This document shows positions 49,914 to 62,177 of a stretch of 64,000 nucleotides of DNA, in pieces (position 1 is the first letter of the stretch; every line of letters begins with the position of its first letter). The DNA comes from Vitrella brassicaformis (lineage: Eukaryota; Sar; Vitrellaceae). The notes under the pieces are model-generated. The model was not told the origin of the DNA. It saw only the letters and a list, made by a program, of their open reading frames with translations, and searched no databases. Position numbers and translations under genes: made by a program. The stretch spans positions 23,479 through 87,478 of the forward strand of contig CDMY01000303.1 in assembly GCA_001179505.1 (NCBI GenBank). The letters run 5' to 3'.

Positions 49914-50129
49914 CAGGACACCCGCCGCTGCCACATATCGATCTCAGCGCAGAAGGCAGCAAGATCTGCCAGGGGCTCACAGACAGCACAACGTCCGGTC
50001 CTTTTCCTCTTCCTCGCCCTTGCGAGGCGAGCTCGTAACTCAGAAGAGAGAAAAAGGGCAGCAGAGTTCCGTTTAGGCAGCTCCCAGCCACCCGCTCAAG
50101 TCGTTTCCTTGGCTTGAAGTCCCGAAACG
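49914..50129. promoter_or_regulatory. Bidirectional promoter region (216 bp)
   Basis: The shortest well-defined divergent interval in the window, between the SLC35C2-like transporter (minus) and the ArfGAP gene (plus). It includes a small inverted repeat, CTCGC-CCTT-GCGAG, near 50014-50027. No named promoter element. Confidence 0.45.
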
Positions 50130-52492
50130 ATGTCTGGGTCTTCAGCCCACCCCGAGTCGTCTGATGTGCCCTCTACTCAGAGGTCTGCCATCCTGGATCT
50201 GCCGGTGGATGAGAAGGGCTTTGTGTCCGAGGCCGACCGCGACGCGCAGTTCCGGCGGCTGCGGATGAAGCTGGAGAACCGGGGCTGCTTTGACTGCAAC
50301 GCCCGCAACCCCACCTGGATGAGCCTCACCTATGGCGTCTACCTGTGCCTCACCTGCAGCGGAAACCACAGGAGAATGGGCGTGCACGTGTCATTCGTCA
50401 GGTACTGTACAAGGACACACAGACAGACAGACGGGGCAGACAGACAGACCTGAGAGAGAGAGAGAGAGAGAGAGGCGAGACGGCGGGGGGTATGTGGCTG
50501 CAGGTCTTGTGAGCTGGACAAATTCACGAGGGAGCAGCTGACCCGGATGGAGCTCGGTGAGCGCACCCACACAAGCAACACACAAGCCGAGAGGCCCGAC
50601 ACACTGTCATGTGTTTGTTTGTCAAGGCGGCAACGGCAAGGCCCGAAGCTACTTCAAACAGCACGGGTGAGCAGACAGCGACGGACGGGACGAGAAAAGC
50701 CGTCCTCTCTCCTCTCGCTTCCATCTCTCTCTCATCCATCTCTGCCTGCCGCTGGAGAGAGATGCTCAGGTTGTTGGACGGGAAGCATGTCGACTACCAC
50801 AGCAAAATGGCCCACAAGTACAAGCACCACCTCGACGTACGTACAATGGAAACAAACACGCCAGCCAGCCAGCCAGAGAAGAGAGAGAGAGATGATGAGA
50901 TGGTGTGCATCGCATCGTTTGCTGCGATGCTGTGCCTGGCTGTCTTGCCTTTTCAGAAATTGGTAGCCGGTGCGTTGGGTCGCGACTTCAAGAGAGGCGA
51001 CACGGGACTTAGTGAAGGTAGGTCCACATAACGAATCGATGGATGGATGGATGGATGCGTGTATTGGTTGATCCCCCAGAGAGTCCCATTGCGTCAGCGG
51101 GCAGCCCCGGTGGCCCGTCAGCCGCCGGTGGCGCCAAGCCGTCCCTCCCCCCGCCAGTCTCCCCTTTCGGCTCCACCACCACACCAGCCCCATCCCTCGC
51201 ACCCGCACCAGCATCACCACAGCAGCAGCAGCAGCAGCCGAAGGAGCCACACCACCCCCCCATCCACCGGCCGGCCCAGCCGATCGCCATCAAGCCCGCG
51301 AGCGCCCCGTCGGGTCGCGGCCCTGTGCATGTCCACGGGCAGCACCATGGAGTGCACGTCGGGGGTCAGCTCAAGGCCCAGCGGCTGGATGTGGGCTTTG
51401 ATTTCGACTCGCTGGAGAAGGAGCTGCAGCAAAACGAGGCGCAGGCCACCAAGGCCGGCGACAAGGCCGGCGGGCAGTCGCTCTCCGCTGCTGTCGGTGA
51501 GTGAGTTAGGGGGAGGGGGCAGTGATTCAGGAGGCTCTTCGTCTTGTGGGGTGACCTGCGGTGGTCCGTATGTGTCTGTGTGAATGTCAGCTGAGGCGTT
51601 AAAGGCCGACGGGACGTCCCCTGTATCCATCAAAGGCGCAGAGTCGCCCGCCAAACCTGACGCCACCAAGGCCTCAATCAGCAGCACGTACGGACGTCAC
51701 CCAGACAGACGGACAAAGGCAAAGGCAAAGGCATACCCGTGTCGTCGTGTGTCATGAATGTCCCCCGTGCTGCAGGAATCGCCTGTCAGCGGCGACGTCC
51801 GCGGGCGGCAATGCGGGTGGTGGGCGGTGGGAGAAGGCCAAGTCCATTTCTTCGGCGGACTTCTTCGCAGACCCGTAAGTGCACAATACCTACAGCTGTC
51901 TCTCTCTCGGCTGAATCAATCTGACAGCTGGGTGTTGTTGCTGCTGCGGGTCCCCTTCAGATCTCGCCAGAGCGCCGCTGAGCGGATGGACATTCAGAAC
52001 AGGATAAGTGCAATGTCGTCGCATCAGGCCATCTCGTCAAATGCCTTCTTTGGAAATCCCTCAGCTGACCCCTCGGTGCGCCCGACCACACGTGCACATA
52101 TTCCAGACAATGGATTGCGGATGGACGTTCTGTGTGTCTGTATATATCTCTGTCTGTCTCTGTCTGTGCTGCAGGGCGTTGCCGGCGACGGACGGGCATC
52201 GTGTAAATGCACATGGCCCTTGTGGCAATGAATGGGTGCAGTACGGCGTTTCCTGATTGATGTGTGTGCGCTTCAGTTGACGACCTGACGGAGCAGGCGC
52301 GTCAGGGTATCTCCAATATGGCAACCAACGCCAAACAGGTGCGTCTGTGCGTTTGTGTGGGTGGGGTGATCCAGGCCCTGGACGAACCCGTCGAGTGAGT
52401 CGATGGCTGGTGTCCCTGTGTGTGGTGTGGTGTGGTGTGTGCAGGGTGTGAGGGCAGCCAAGGACTGGCTGCAGCTGCAACTCAACCGCTGA
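50130..52492 (+). CDS. ArfGAP of the Glo3/ArfGAP2/3 type
   Basis: It stimulates GTP hydrolysis on Arf1 and takes part in COPI coat turnover at the Golgi. The start is ATG 50130. The ArfGAP zinc finger lies in the first exon: [20 protein letters not shown] then [20 protein letters not shown], the CxxC-x16-CxxC order with the catalytic Arg in the NHRRMG block. It continues [20 protein letters not shown] and YFKQHG, then [15 protein letters not shown]. Exons start near 50130, 50504, 50626, 50760, 50957, 51080, 51591, 51776, 51961, 52275 and 52445. The middle is Ala/Pro/Gln-rich. Two short serine motifs, [11 protein letters not shown] and [11 protein letters not shown], match the ISS repeats of the Glo3 regulatory region, which separate this subfamily from ArfGAP1. 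It ends in an amphipathic helix ([12 protein letters not shown]). Confidence 0.9.
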
Positions 52493-53099
52493 TCTGATCT
52501 GACCTGATCTGGGATGTAGGGATGGATGGATGGATAATTGAGGGGATAATTGAAGGGATAATTGCGTGGTCGTGTGCCGCTTAATGACATGGGACTCATT
52601 ATCTGTCAATGAGAGACAGGAGAGGGAAAGACAAATGAATAAATAAAGGGCCGAGGCATTGCAATGCATTCCATGGCATGTGTGTGTGCGGCGTACTGTA
52701 GACACACGTGTGTGATGCATGTTGTGTTGTGTGTGGGTCTGGTCTTCTTCATCGTTTTCAATCATCAATCAATGCGTGTGTCGTGTGTGTGTCCGTGCCG
52801 TGCCATTCGTGTGATGGGACGACTGATCGACTGATACACATACATTACATGCACAGCGGCTAAGAGAGGTGCATCGCTGTCTGCGTGCTGGACAGAAAAG
52901 ACAAAACACTGGCCGTGACGACGGCTACGTGTGGAAAAACCTGTCTATCAGTCAGTGAACGGACGCGTACCCCCACACCCAATCGCATGCCTTGACCGCT
53001 CTCACGAAAATCCCCCTCGCGCCTGCGCGTACTGAACGGCGCACCACTAACGCATCCACGCTTCCATCTAAGCATCTCTGTGTCTGTCCGATCAGTCAA
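52493..53099. other. Convergent intergenic region
   Basis: Between facing stops of the ArfGAP and F-box/ApaG genes. It holds GGAT and a GGGATAATTG-type triplication near 52535-52565, and GT-rich sequence near 52680 and 52765. No gene seen. Confidence 0.5.
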
Positions 53100-55833
53100 T
53101 CAGTAGATATACTGCGGCACATTGAAGTGGACCAGCCCCAGGGCGACCGTGACCCGCTCTCCGGCACTCTCCTCATTGTTCTCATCCTGGTCGTCGTCAT
53201 CGGTCATCTGGGGCTCCATCTCGTGGTCACTCAACCGCCGCTTGACGAACAGCAGATCGCCAGTGAAGGTGCCGTGACCCCCGGCCATGAACCCGGAACA
53301 ACTCTGAGCAGCAACAGCAGAGGGAGAGGGCAAGGGTGTGGTGCAGGTTGAATGAACCACTGGGATGGGTGGGTGGCGTGTGTACTTTTTTACCTGGTAG
53401 ACGAAGTACCCCGACTGGAGCGGGGGGTCGCCGCCCTCGACGGAGAGGGGCAGGTCGATGAAGCCCTCGTCACACAACACCTGCAGGCACATACCCATCC
53501 ATCCATCCATCCATGGGTCTTTGCATCCCTCCCGCTGGCCCTGGCAGCTCACTCACTCACTCACTGACCGGGTGCTTGCCGATGACGCCCCTTCCCCTGC
53601 ACACATTCGTCCACGCATCGCATTGCGTGGTGGACGAGACGACCCCAGTCAGTCAGGCGTGCGTAAGTGCGTCAGAGTGTGGGTGTAGCGGCGTGCGTAC
53701 CTGACTTCTCGGACCTGCCCGTTGCCGTCGGTGAGCACCCAGTGGCGACTGAGTGACAGACCACCGACAGCCCAGCCCCTCATGCATGACTTCATTCATC
53801 CACAGATTGATTGCGACATGCCATGCCACCATCCATACCTCTGGAGCTGCACCTCCGTGAAGCCTCTCTGCTGTGCAGGGACGTGCTGTGGGTGTCCGGG
53901 AGGCAGCACCCGCAGCCGGATGGAGTACGCCCAGTACTGCACGTGCTCGGCCATGTACACCGCACTCGCCAACGCCTCTATGCCGCTGCAGCCATCGATA
54001 GATCCATTGCAGTCAGCGCACACATCCCATCCACACGTCCAGCCATCCCATCCTGCCATCTCTCTTACTTGGTGACGGCCACGGCGAGGTCTGGCCCCTG
54101 TTGTGGGAAGATGTTGATCCCGCGGGAAGTCTCCTCGCCCGGCACTAACTGGCCGGCACTGGTTGACAGATTCAAACACACACAACAACACACAAAACAC
54201 ACCACACCACAACACCGTTGCAGCGACAGAGAGTACAACCTATCCATTGATGTATCGCTGAGGCCTCCGTACACGTATGTGCCGTCCCGCAGGCGGTTGA
54301 CGAACTCCTCCAGCCTGTTCGACCCACGAGACGAGACATACATAGTGTCATGCATGAGGCGTGTGTGGTCGACACGTGTGTGTGTGGATACATACCATCT
54401 GATGAACCCATGGGGTCCTGGCGGCACTGCGGGGGTCAGCCGGGTCGCCATGCCGGGCTTCCGATCCATCACGTACACCTGGACACGAACGGGATCCATG
54501 TGCTCGTGTGTGCAGGGGGCGTCGTGTAATATAAGTGTGCACCAGTCCGTTGACGGTGTTGAGCACGAACGCCTTGGGAAAGTGACCAAAGGGACACTGG
54601 GCAATAAACAAACTCTGCCAGCACCACACACACACAGAGAGAGAGAGACGGGATGCTTGACGGGAGAGTCTTGCCCTCTGTGTGTTGTGTACATTTGCGA
54701 ATATGGTTTGGTGCCTCTCCCGGAGGCCGGCCGTGAGGGTGAGGGCATCGTCCAGCGACATCAGCTTGACGCACGCCAGGTGGTTGTACGCCGAGTAGCC
54801 GCCAAACAGACCCACGAAGGGCCACGCCGACTGAGCAATCTCCTCCGGCTTCGTGCGGGGCTGGCCATCGTGAAATGACAACGCCTGACGCCACACCACA
54901 CCCATGGACAAACAGGCGCACAGGCAGACATAGAAACATACAGCGGTTGGCCACACTCCCCTCCCTCCTGAGTGAGTGGCCCACCATCTTGTAGTCGGTT
55001 GGCAGGTCACCGTTGGCCGCCGGCGCCTGTCCGGGAGCCACGGGCATCCCACGATAGCGATCAACTCCTGCACTCATATCCACCTTCACACCATACATCG
55101 CATACCATAGCATAAAACGCGGACACGATAGATATCGAAATGGGCCTGTTGTGTGTACTGTACTCGTGCGGTGCGCCTGTCCTTACCGAGCTGATGGGTC
55201 CGTTGAGTGAGTTGCGGATGTGGTGCAGCTCGTGTTGCTGTAGCCATGCCTTGAGTGACCGCCATGCGCGGCTCACTCTGTTGTAGAGGGCGGCATCCAC
55301 CGCATAGCCCAGCCGCGACGCCACCAGCTGCCACAGGACGAAGGCGATCAGCCAGGAACGGCACGCACCGTTGTTGGAACCAGGGGCCTGCCGTGCAGGT
55401 GCAGAAAGAATAACCAACCACCATGCAGGGAGAGGGAGAGAGGGAGGCGTGTGAGTGGGAGTGGGAGTGTGTGCGTGTGCGTGGTGCGTACCTGTTGACC
55501 GTCTTGTCTGCATGGCGGTGTGCACTGCTGCAGTCCGAACAGCTGGCCGCACTGCAGCCTGAAGAAACCCTCACCGTGCCTGAACGACGAGAGAGGTGAG
55601 AGACGAACACATAAGGCGTTCTTGGCGCCCCGTTCTCCTCTCTGTCCGTTTGTTTTACATGAGAGTGCTCCATTCCTTTGCGGCTGCCGAGAAGGCCAAT
55701 AGATCTGCCGGTGCGAGCAGCCTGCAGACACACAGCCAAGTGGATGACATTGACTTCAGCATCCACTCACTCACCGCAGCAGATGTGTCCAGGCAGGGCC
55801 ACACGCAGGCAGATCTGACAAACGACGAGGCAT
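53100..55833 (-). CDS. FBXO3: FBXO3-type protein: F-box, SUKH-like region and ApaG domain
   Basis: In animals and plants, FBXO3/SKIP16-type proteins are SCF ubiquitin-ligase adaptors whose ApaG domain aids substrate binding. The first exon (55833-~55772, MPRRLSDLPACGPAWTHLLR) and second (~55724-55663, LLAPADLLAFSAAAKEWSTL) join in phase into a complete F-box. Middle exons carry FVGLFGGYSAYNHLACVKLM, SLDDALTLTAGLRERHQTIF, SLFIAQCPFGHFPKAFVLNT and VNRLRDGTYVYGGLS, in the place of the SMI1/KNR4 (SUKH) domain. The ApaG domain follows: YWAYSIRLRVLPPGHPQ, RGFTEVQLQ, HWVLTDGNGQVREVRGRG, GGDPPLQSGYFVYQ, then SCSGFMAGGHGTFTGDLLFV, ending IY with the stop at 53100. Exons are mostly 60-130 bp. The start fits the F-box beginning a few residues in. 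Confidence 0.85.
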
Positions 55834-56286
55834 GCCGCTCACCCCGCTTCCCTCTCGCTTTGGAAGCTCGCGCGATCGCCGCTTTTCCGCTTTGCAGTGC
55901 AAGAGCAGGATAGCCCCTGGAGCCGTCGCATCCAAGCAGAGTGTGGTTGTCGAGATCACCAGTCGCTTTGGCAGATCATTCACGAGCCGCAAGACACTAG
56001 AGGTGAGCATCGCTGGAATGTGAGGATCCGATGCGATGCGTGCCACTGTGGATGTGCTGTGTGCAGGAGAGTCATAAGTGACCTGGCCATCGACGCGTCA
56101 TTTCATTAATTCGCAAAAAGAGTGAGTGAGTGAGTGAGTGAGCGCAAACATCCGTGTTGCATCCGGACTTGGTGCCCTGCTGTGCCAGAGCATCTGTGGG
56201 TGCCAAGCGCCGCCGAGTACACAAGAAGGTGCACAAACATGGCGGGCGTGCTGGCTGTTTGTTGTTGATTGCGCAAGCACGTGGCC
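55834..56286. other. Divergent interval, contains an unexplained short frame
   Basis: Upstream of the F-box/ApaG start. A plus-strand frame from 55832 (MPLTPLPSRFGSSRDRRFSA) runs to a good GTGAGC donor at about 56002, but joining it to the acceptor near 56067 gives an early stop. It may be a leader exon of the following plus-strand gene, a short peptide, or chance. A (GAGT)n run lies near 56122-56142. Confidence 0.3.
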
Positions 56287-58377
56287 ATGATCGTCGGCCT
56301 TATCCCATCGGCTGTCTTAGTCGGCCTTTTCTCATCGATTGCACCTTCATCACGCCCTCCGCGTGTCCTGCAGCTCGCCAATGGGACGGATCCATCCGCT
56401 CCCAGCTTATCACTGGGAGCGCCTTTCATCTTTTTTCGGATGCCTTTTATCGGCTGCGTCGCGTCCTGTGTGTTTGGATCCGACAGCCCCTTCGTCGTTT
56501 TTTATCTGTGGGGACACTGGGACGGTCTACAGGACCACCGCACGCGTACGGCGGGCTATCGCCAGCACTTGTACTACTGGGACGCTGTGCTGGCGATGAG
56601 GCGGGTCTTGGTGCTGCCTATCGCACGGCAAGCGACAGGGCAGCCTGGACAAACTGCAGTTTGCTGTGTGGCCGTTCGACCACGGCCACATGGAGGGCTA
56701 GTGGTGTAGCTCATGTCGCTGTTTGTCATGCACTTTGTGGTCATGTTGCAAGATGGCGGCTCATTCGCCTTGACTATTGGACTTGTTTTGGTGGTGATTG
56801 CTGCCAATCTGGCGCACTACATCGCATTGGTGACGCGGATATGGCGATTTGGTCTGTTGCAAGTGGCCTATCGATACACGGCCCTCACCGATCGGAAGAC
56901 GGCCATCGGTGAGCAATAAATGACATACACTCTCTCTCCTTTGTGGATCGTATCATCTTTGTGTTATTCTTCAGCTCGTTTGATGTCCGGCTGTCTTGCG
57001 GGTCCGCTTGTGTCGTGGCTCATCCACACAGAAGAGAACAGAAGGCAACGGTCCCCCAAGGTCTTCTATGACTGGTCCACCGCGGCCCTCTCTGTGGACG
57101 GACCCCCTACTGCTGCCTCTGCTGCATCGGGAAAGTGCGACCCCTCTTTTGGCCGCCCGATGCATCGTGTGGTAGCGGCCATGCAGCTCACGTCAGCCGC
57201 CATTCAGGACGCTGTCGAGACCCTCAAAGTCACACACGTCCCCAGCGACTTGTAAGCTAACGACTCCCTAGTACAGCTCGCCTGTGCGTCTCTTTTGTGT
57301 TCCATTGGTCAGCCACGAGTTTCTATGGAGCCACGCCGGCAGAAGCGAGTGGAGATGGACAGCCGACGACAAGGCCAGGTGGTCGTCCACCTGCCGAAAC
57401 CCGACGACGGCACAGTCACGGTAAGGCATTGCTGTGGCGGTTGTGATGGGTAGACACGTACTATGTGTGTGTTGGCAGGGCTTGCGGGACATGCGGACGA
57501 GCGACCTCTCCCGCGCATTCGCAAACCAACGCTCCCTAAGACATGCCGGTCATCTTGCTGCTTGACATTGCTACATACCACAAACATTGATTTGTCGTGT
57601 GCTGTCGTGTGATAGTGCTGCCTGCAGTGTCGAGTCGACTGAAGGACAGCAAGGCGTCCGGCGACGGAAGTGCTGCTGAGTGGGCCTCACAGAGTGATGT
57701 ACAGCCGACAGACAGGTACATGGCCATTGTGTGGAGCGGCCAATCTGACCCATCGATGCTCTCTTTCTGTCAGTAGTCAGCATTCTGTGGTGTCGCCGGG
57801 CATCACTTTGTACGACCTCCACGCCAACCTCGCCTATGTGGTGGACGAGCTCGTCACGAGAGAACAGCTGCGCCAGGCGGCACTGCAAAAGGCTGACGGC
57901 AGTGACCTGGAGAGGGGTGACGGTAAGGAGCCACCTGACGAGCACCATCATGGCAGTGGCGGCTGGCGCGGGCTCTACGAGGCGTTCCGGAAGGCCAAGC
58001 AATCACTCATCGACGCCGGCAGCCAACCGGTCCGAGCATGTGCGTGATCCTTTCCAACTTGCACGTGTGTGAATGTTTGGTGATTGCAGGAGGCCGTCCC
58101 GGAGGTTCTCGCGACCCTGGCGGCAACGGCGGTCGACACACCACATGGCGATGATGCACTGTGGTCACTGTCGCCCGTCAGCTCATCCTCGTCGCGTCCG
58201 CAGAGCGACCCCCCCGCTGCTGTGCGTGCGCCACTCTGCCATCTCACGCGGGTCGATTGGCATCGGCTCACCACTGACATTGACAATACCGTGGCTGCAA
58301 TGTCTGTGTCCACCGAGGCCCTTTACGATGCGTGTAGCGCCCTTTCTGCGCGGGATGCGGCCAACACAGACGATTGA
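56287..58377 (+). pseudogene. Multi-pass membrane protein remnant with frame breaks
   Basis: I do not recognise a named family; the layout suggests the C-terminal part of a large polytopic membrane protein. From MIVGLIPSAVLVGLFSSIAP (56287) one frame continues to LYYWDAVLAMRRVLVLPIA. The best coding sense then shifts to another frame (SLDKLQFAVWPFDHGHMEG, ~56637-56702) and back to LMSLFVMHFVVMLQDGGSFA and GLVLVVIAANLAHYIALVTR, with stops at 56707 and after GEQ at 56919. There is no room for introns at these shifts. Downstream, splice-bounded exons look intact: ~56972-57252 (WLIHTEENRRQRSPKVFYDW), ~57318-57420, ~57480, ~57614-57715, ~57777-58040 and 58091-58377, the last ending NTDD then TGA. 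It is either a decaying gene whose tail remains open or a gene hit by assembly indels. Confidence 0.45.
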
Positions 58378-59784
58378 TGACGGACGTCACGCTTTTTGCG
58401 TGCTCTGAGGCCGCTCGTGCTGTTCACGGCTTTTGTGCATGTTTCTGCATACGTGTCGATGTCGGTAGGTGTCCAATTTTCCGCATTTCCAGCTGGAAGT
58501 GTCGTAGTCGGCGTTTTTCTGCGGAAGCGCTCGATTGACATGACGGATCCGGATCGATCAGTGAAGTGCCGTCCAGCGTTGAGGAAAAAAAAACAAAACA
58601 GATAGATATGGACTGGACGAGGAGAGCAGCTCAGAAGAGAGCCAAACAACGGTTGCAACAGAGGTCCACACACCGCACAACAGACAGCTGGCTGTACGTT
58701 ACGTATACACACACCGCCGTTGAGCACCCCACCCCTTGCAATGCACGCACCTCATTCATCCACAGCCACCGATTGATTCGTCCGTCCATTGGTCCATCCA
58801 TTGGTCCACCCACCCCCCCACGTGTCCGTCCGCCCGCATCTTCCTCCTTTCACGATGGATATTGACACACACGCACACCCAACCGACCGACCGACATGGC
58901 CAGCTTCCCCCATTGTCCCTCCCTCGCCCGTCAGCATATAGATGCACGAACTCTCATTGACCAAAACCACCCCCCTCACCCACTGACCGGGTACACGTGC
59001 AGGCTAGGCTTGTGTGTGTCCAGCAGGTGCAGTCGCCTGTTGGTTGGCCTGCACATAGTCAGACAGACACATAGACAGACAGACAGACAGACAGGCAGAG
59101 AGATGCACGAAGGAAGGGCAAAATTCACACACGGCGAGGGAGGGAAGCGATGTTAAAAGCCATACACACAGACAGACAGACGGACAGACAGACAGACAGC
59201 TGGACGGACAGACGGGGCCAGAAGAAAAATGTTGCGGAAACCCTCATTTACTTATTCAGCAAAGCACGCCCCCCCACCGTCCGTCCACGTGTTTCACATC
59301 GCTCAAGTGCGCTGCAACACCTCTCCCCGCCCCGTTGGTGCGTCCAATCCCCCCCCCCNNNNNNNNNNNNNNNNNNNNNNNNNNNNNNNNNNNNNNNNNN
59401 NNNNNNNNNNNNNNNNNNNNNNNNNNNNNNNNNNNNNNNNNNNNNNNNNNNNNNNNNNNNNNNNNNNNNNNNNNNNNNNNNNNNNNNNNNNNNNNNNNNN
59501 NNNNNNNNNNNNNNNNNNNNNNNNNNNNNNNNNNNNNNNNNNNNNNNNNNNNNNNNNNNNNNNNNNNNNNNNNNNNNNNNNNNNNNNNNNNNNNNNNNNN
59601 NNNNNNNNNNNNNNNNNNNNNNNNNNNNNNNNNNNNNNNNNNNNNNNNNNNNNNNNNNCCCCCCCCCCCCCCCCCCTCTGCCCCCATCTCTCTTTGCATG
59701 TCAGCCGAGCCAATCAGCGATCGAGCCCAAAAACGGGCCCACCCGCAGACAGACAGACCATCCTCCCCTTCCTTTCTGTTTGCA
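58378..59784. other. Convergent intergenic region with assembly gap
   Basis: Between the membrane-protein remnant and homoserine O-acetyltransferase. It holds (GGTCCATCCATT)-type duplication near 58786-58808, CA-rich and (GACA)n runs near 59060-59095 and 59165-59210, and the N gap. No gene supported. Confidence 0.5.
59359..59658. other. Assembly gap (300 N) flanked by poly-C
   Basis: Exactly 300 N, preceded by 10 C (59349-59358) and followed by 18 C (59659-59676). The true length is unknown. It lies just downstream of the homoserine O-acetyltransferase stop, so the coding part of that gene is unaffected. Confidence 0.98.
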
Positions 59785-61910
59785 TCAGTCGAGGTCCTCG
59801 TTGTCTTTGGACTGCTCCAGGTGCCCCTTGACGGCCGCGCCCACGTTGACGACGTCGATAAGGAATGTGTCGTGGCCGTAGAGGGCGTCCAGCTCGTAGT
59901 AGACGACGTACTGGTTGCCCACCTCACGCAAGATGTCGGCGATCTGCTTCTGCTGCCAGCTGGGGAACAGAATGTCCGACTGCACACCCATGATCAATGA
60001 CGGCATCTGCACCGCACCCGACGACCACATACACACAGACAGACAGGTAGAGGGCTGGACAGATGCGTGTGTGGGATGGTTGTGTTGTTGCTCCATGTCA
60101 TGTGCACCCACCTGTATCGGTGTCATGCCCTTGGCAAGGTCGGGCTGGCCGTCGACGCCCCTGTCCTCCATTGTGAACAGGTCCATCGCCTGCAGCACCA
60201 CAGCACAGCCCTCCACTGGTGCCGTCGGCCAGCTGGACGGAATGGACTGCGTTGTCAATTTCTCTCTCACCTTAGAGATGATGATCATCGAATTGGGGTC
60301 GTACTGAAGGCACCATTTCTTTCCCTAAACACACACGCACACACAGTGAGTTCAGCCATGCTCCCGCCCATCCATCCATCCGTCCGTGCGTGCCTGCGTG
60401 GGCCAGGTAGGTAGAAAAGTCACCTGGTGCTCGAGGTACGACTCAATGACAAAATCGGCGTTGAGCGAGGGCCTCTGCTCGTTCCTCTCCCTCCCAAACC
60501 GCTGCTCCCACTCGGGGCCGCTCCTGTAGGTGATGGTGCCGATCTCCCTCGCCAGCTTCATGCCCTGCCAGGGAAACTCACCCGAGTAGTAGTCACCCTC
60601 ACCGAAATTGGGATCCGCCATCTGCAGGCACGTTGACGCATGACGGACGAATGTGCAGAAAGAGGTGGCAGGGACGATGCTGCGTGCTGGTGTGTTGGTG
60701 TTGGTGTTGATGTGGGTGGTTGTCTGACCAGGACTTGTCGCTGTGCGTATCTGAGTGCGATGCTCATGGGGTGGCTGACGGCGGCCGCGCTGATGGAGAC
60801 GAGCCGGCCGACCCTTTCCGGGTACATGGCTGCCGCTGCGATGCTCTGCATCCCACCGAGACTCGATCCTACCACCGCGTGAAGCTTCCCAATGCCCAAA
60901 TCATCTGTGCAGGCACACACACAGAGAGAGAGAGAGAGAGTTGGGTATGGCACCTGTGCGGTTGTCGGCCGTACCGAGGAGATGGAAGATGGCCCGGACC
61001 ATGTCTTTGACGGATAGGAGGGGAAATCTGAGTGCGTATCTGATGCCGTTGCGTGGGTCGATGGCAGATGGACCCGTCGACCCATAGCAGCCACCCAGGT
61101 TGTTGGTGCACACCACGAAGAACCGATCCGTGTCGAGCGCACGACCGGGACCGATGAACTTTTCCCACCAACCTGCACAGACCACACCACACGCACCCAC
61201 ACCCACACAGGAAAGGTGCCCGACTGGCAGTACTGTATGGGTGGGTGGGTGTGTCTGTGGTGGTAGTGCTCACCAGGTCGTGTGTTTTTGGGTTGGCTCT
61301 TGGCGTGTGACGATGCGCTCAGGCCGCAGGTGAGGAGGATGACGTTGTCCTTAGCCGCGTTGAGGGTGCCCCAGGTCTCATACGCCAGGTGGAACTCAGG
61401 CAGCATCCCGCCGTACTCCAGTGGAAAGGGGTGTGGGTGGTGGTACAGCTCGTAGCCCGTCACCACCGACGAATAGCTGGGCTCCGGGCCGTCGCTCTTG
61501 GCCGCTGACGCAGGCTGCCGCGATGGGGAAGCGGACGATGTGGCACTTGAAGGGGCAGAGGATAGCGGGGGAGAGGGAGAGGGAGATGGGGGCTGCTGGG
61601 ACGCCACTGACGCCGGAACGGTGCCGTTGATCATGGATATCACGTACTCGGAGTCGACGTGATGGCCATTGGCCGACGAACTATTCTGAATGGCCGCAGC
61701 GCTCGCCGCATTGCTAGTGCTGCTGTACGGCCGTCTTGACGATGATGAACCACTGCGTATCTGCCGGCAGTGCGGAGGAGGGCTGGCAAAGGGCAACGGG
61801 CGCGTGGCGGATGGCGTCGACACTCCAAGGGCAGGAGCCACGAGCCTCAGTGACGAGGAGATCCGCCGCATTGCGTCTCTGCTCACTGTAGCAGCGAGAG
61901 GATCCATCAT
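59785..61910 (-). CDS. Homoserine O-acetyltransferase (MetX-type alpha/beta hydrolase)
   Basis: It acetylates homoserine with acetyl-CoA, activating it for sulfhydrylation or transsulfuration toward methionine. The family blocks are clear: [112 protein letters not shown] (nucleophile Ser in GSSLGG), [17 protein letters not shown] with the acid Asp, and YGHDTFLID with the catalytic His. Exons are about 61910-61275, 61170-60976, 60906-60734, 60621-60424, ~60326-60271, ~60190-60112 and ~60005-59785. The ~150 residues before the enzyme are basic, then Ser/Ala/Pro-rich ([28 protein letters not shown]), suggesting mitochondrial or plastid targeting. An in-phase upstream ATG at about 62037 would need an intron of only ~34 bp, so I kept 61910. 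Confidence 0.87.
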
Positions 61911-62177
61911 GTACTCGTCCACACCTGCGGGAGGAGCGTCTGGTGCTGCTATTCGTACCGATATGGAGGACTTCCTTCTTGTCAGAAAGGAGCTGCAACC
62001 GGGCAGCAGCGGTTTCAGGAAGCTGCAGCGGTTTCATGGAGCACCCTAGGCGGCACCCCCGGCGTCCTGAGTTTGCCTCTGATTCCCCGCTTGGTTTCTG
62101 AGTGGCTGCAGTGCTGATGTGTAAGATCTATTGAAGAAGAGCAAATATCTGCCTTCTTGTTGGACGAGTTGACCGCG
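61911..62177. promoter_or_regulatory. Bidirectional promoter region (~267 bp)
   Basis: Lies between homoserine O-acetyltransferase (minus) and the gene starting at 62178 (plus). It has a near-duplicate AGCGGTTTCAGGAAGCTGC/AGCGGTTTCATGGAGCA pair near 62009-62043. No named element. Confidence 0.4.

Noticed and set aside
59150-60000. Long frames crossing the second N block
   Set aside because: Same artefact of unread bases; the real exon there is the last exon of homoserine O-acetyltransferase on the minus strand.
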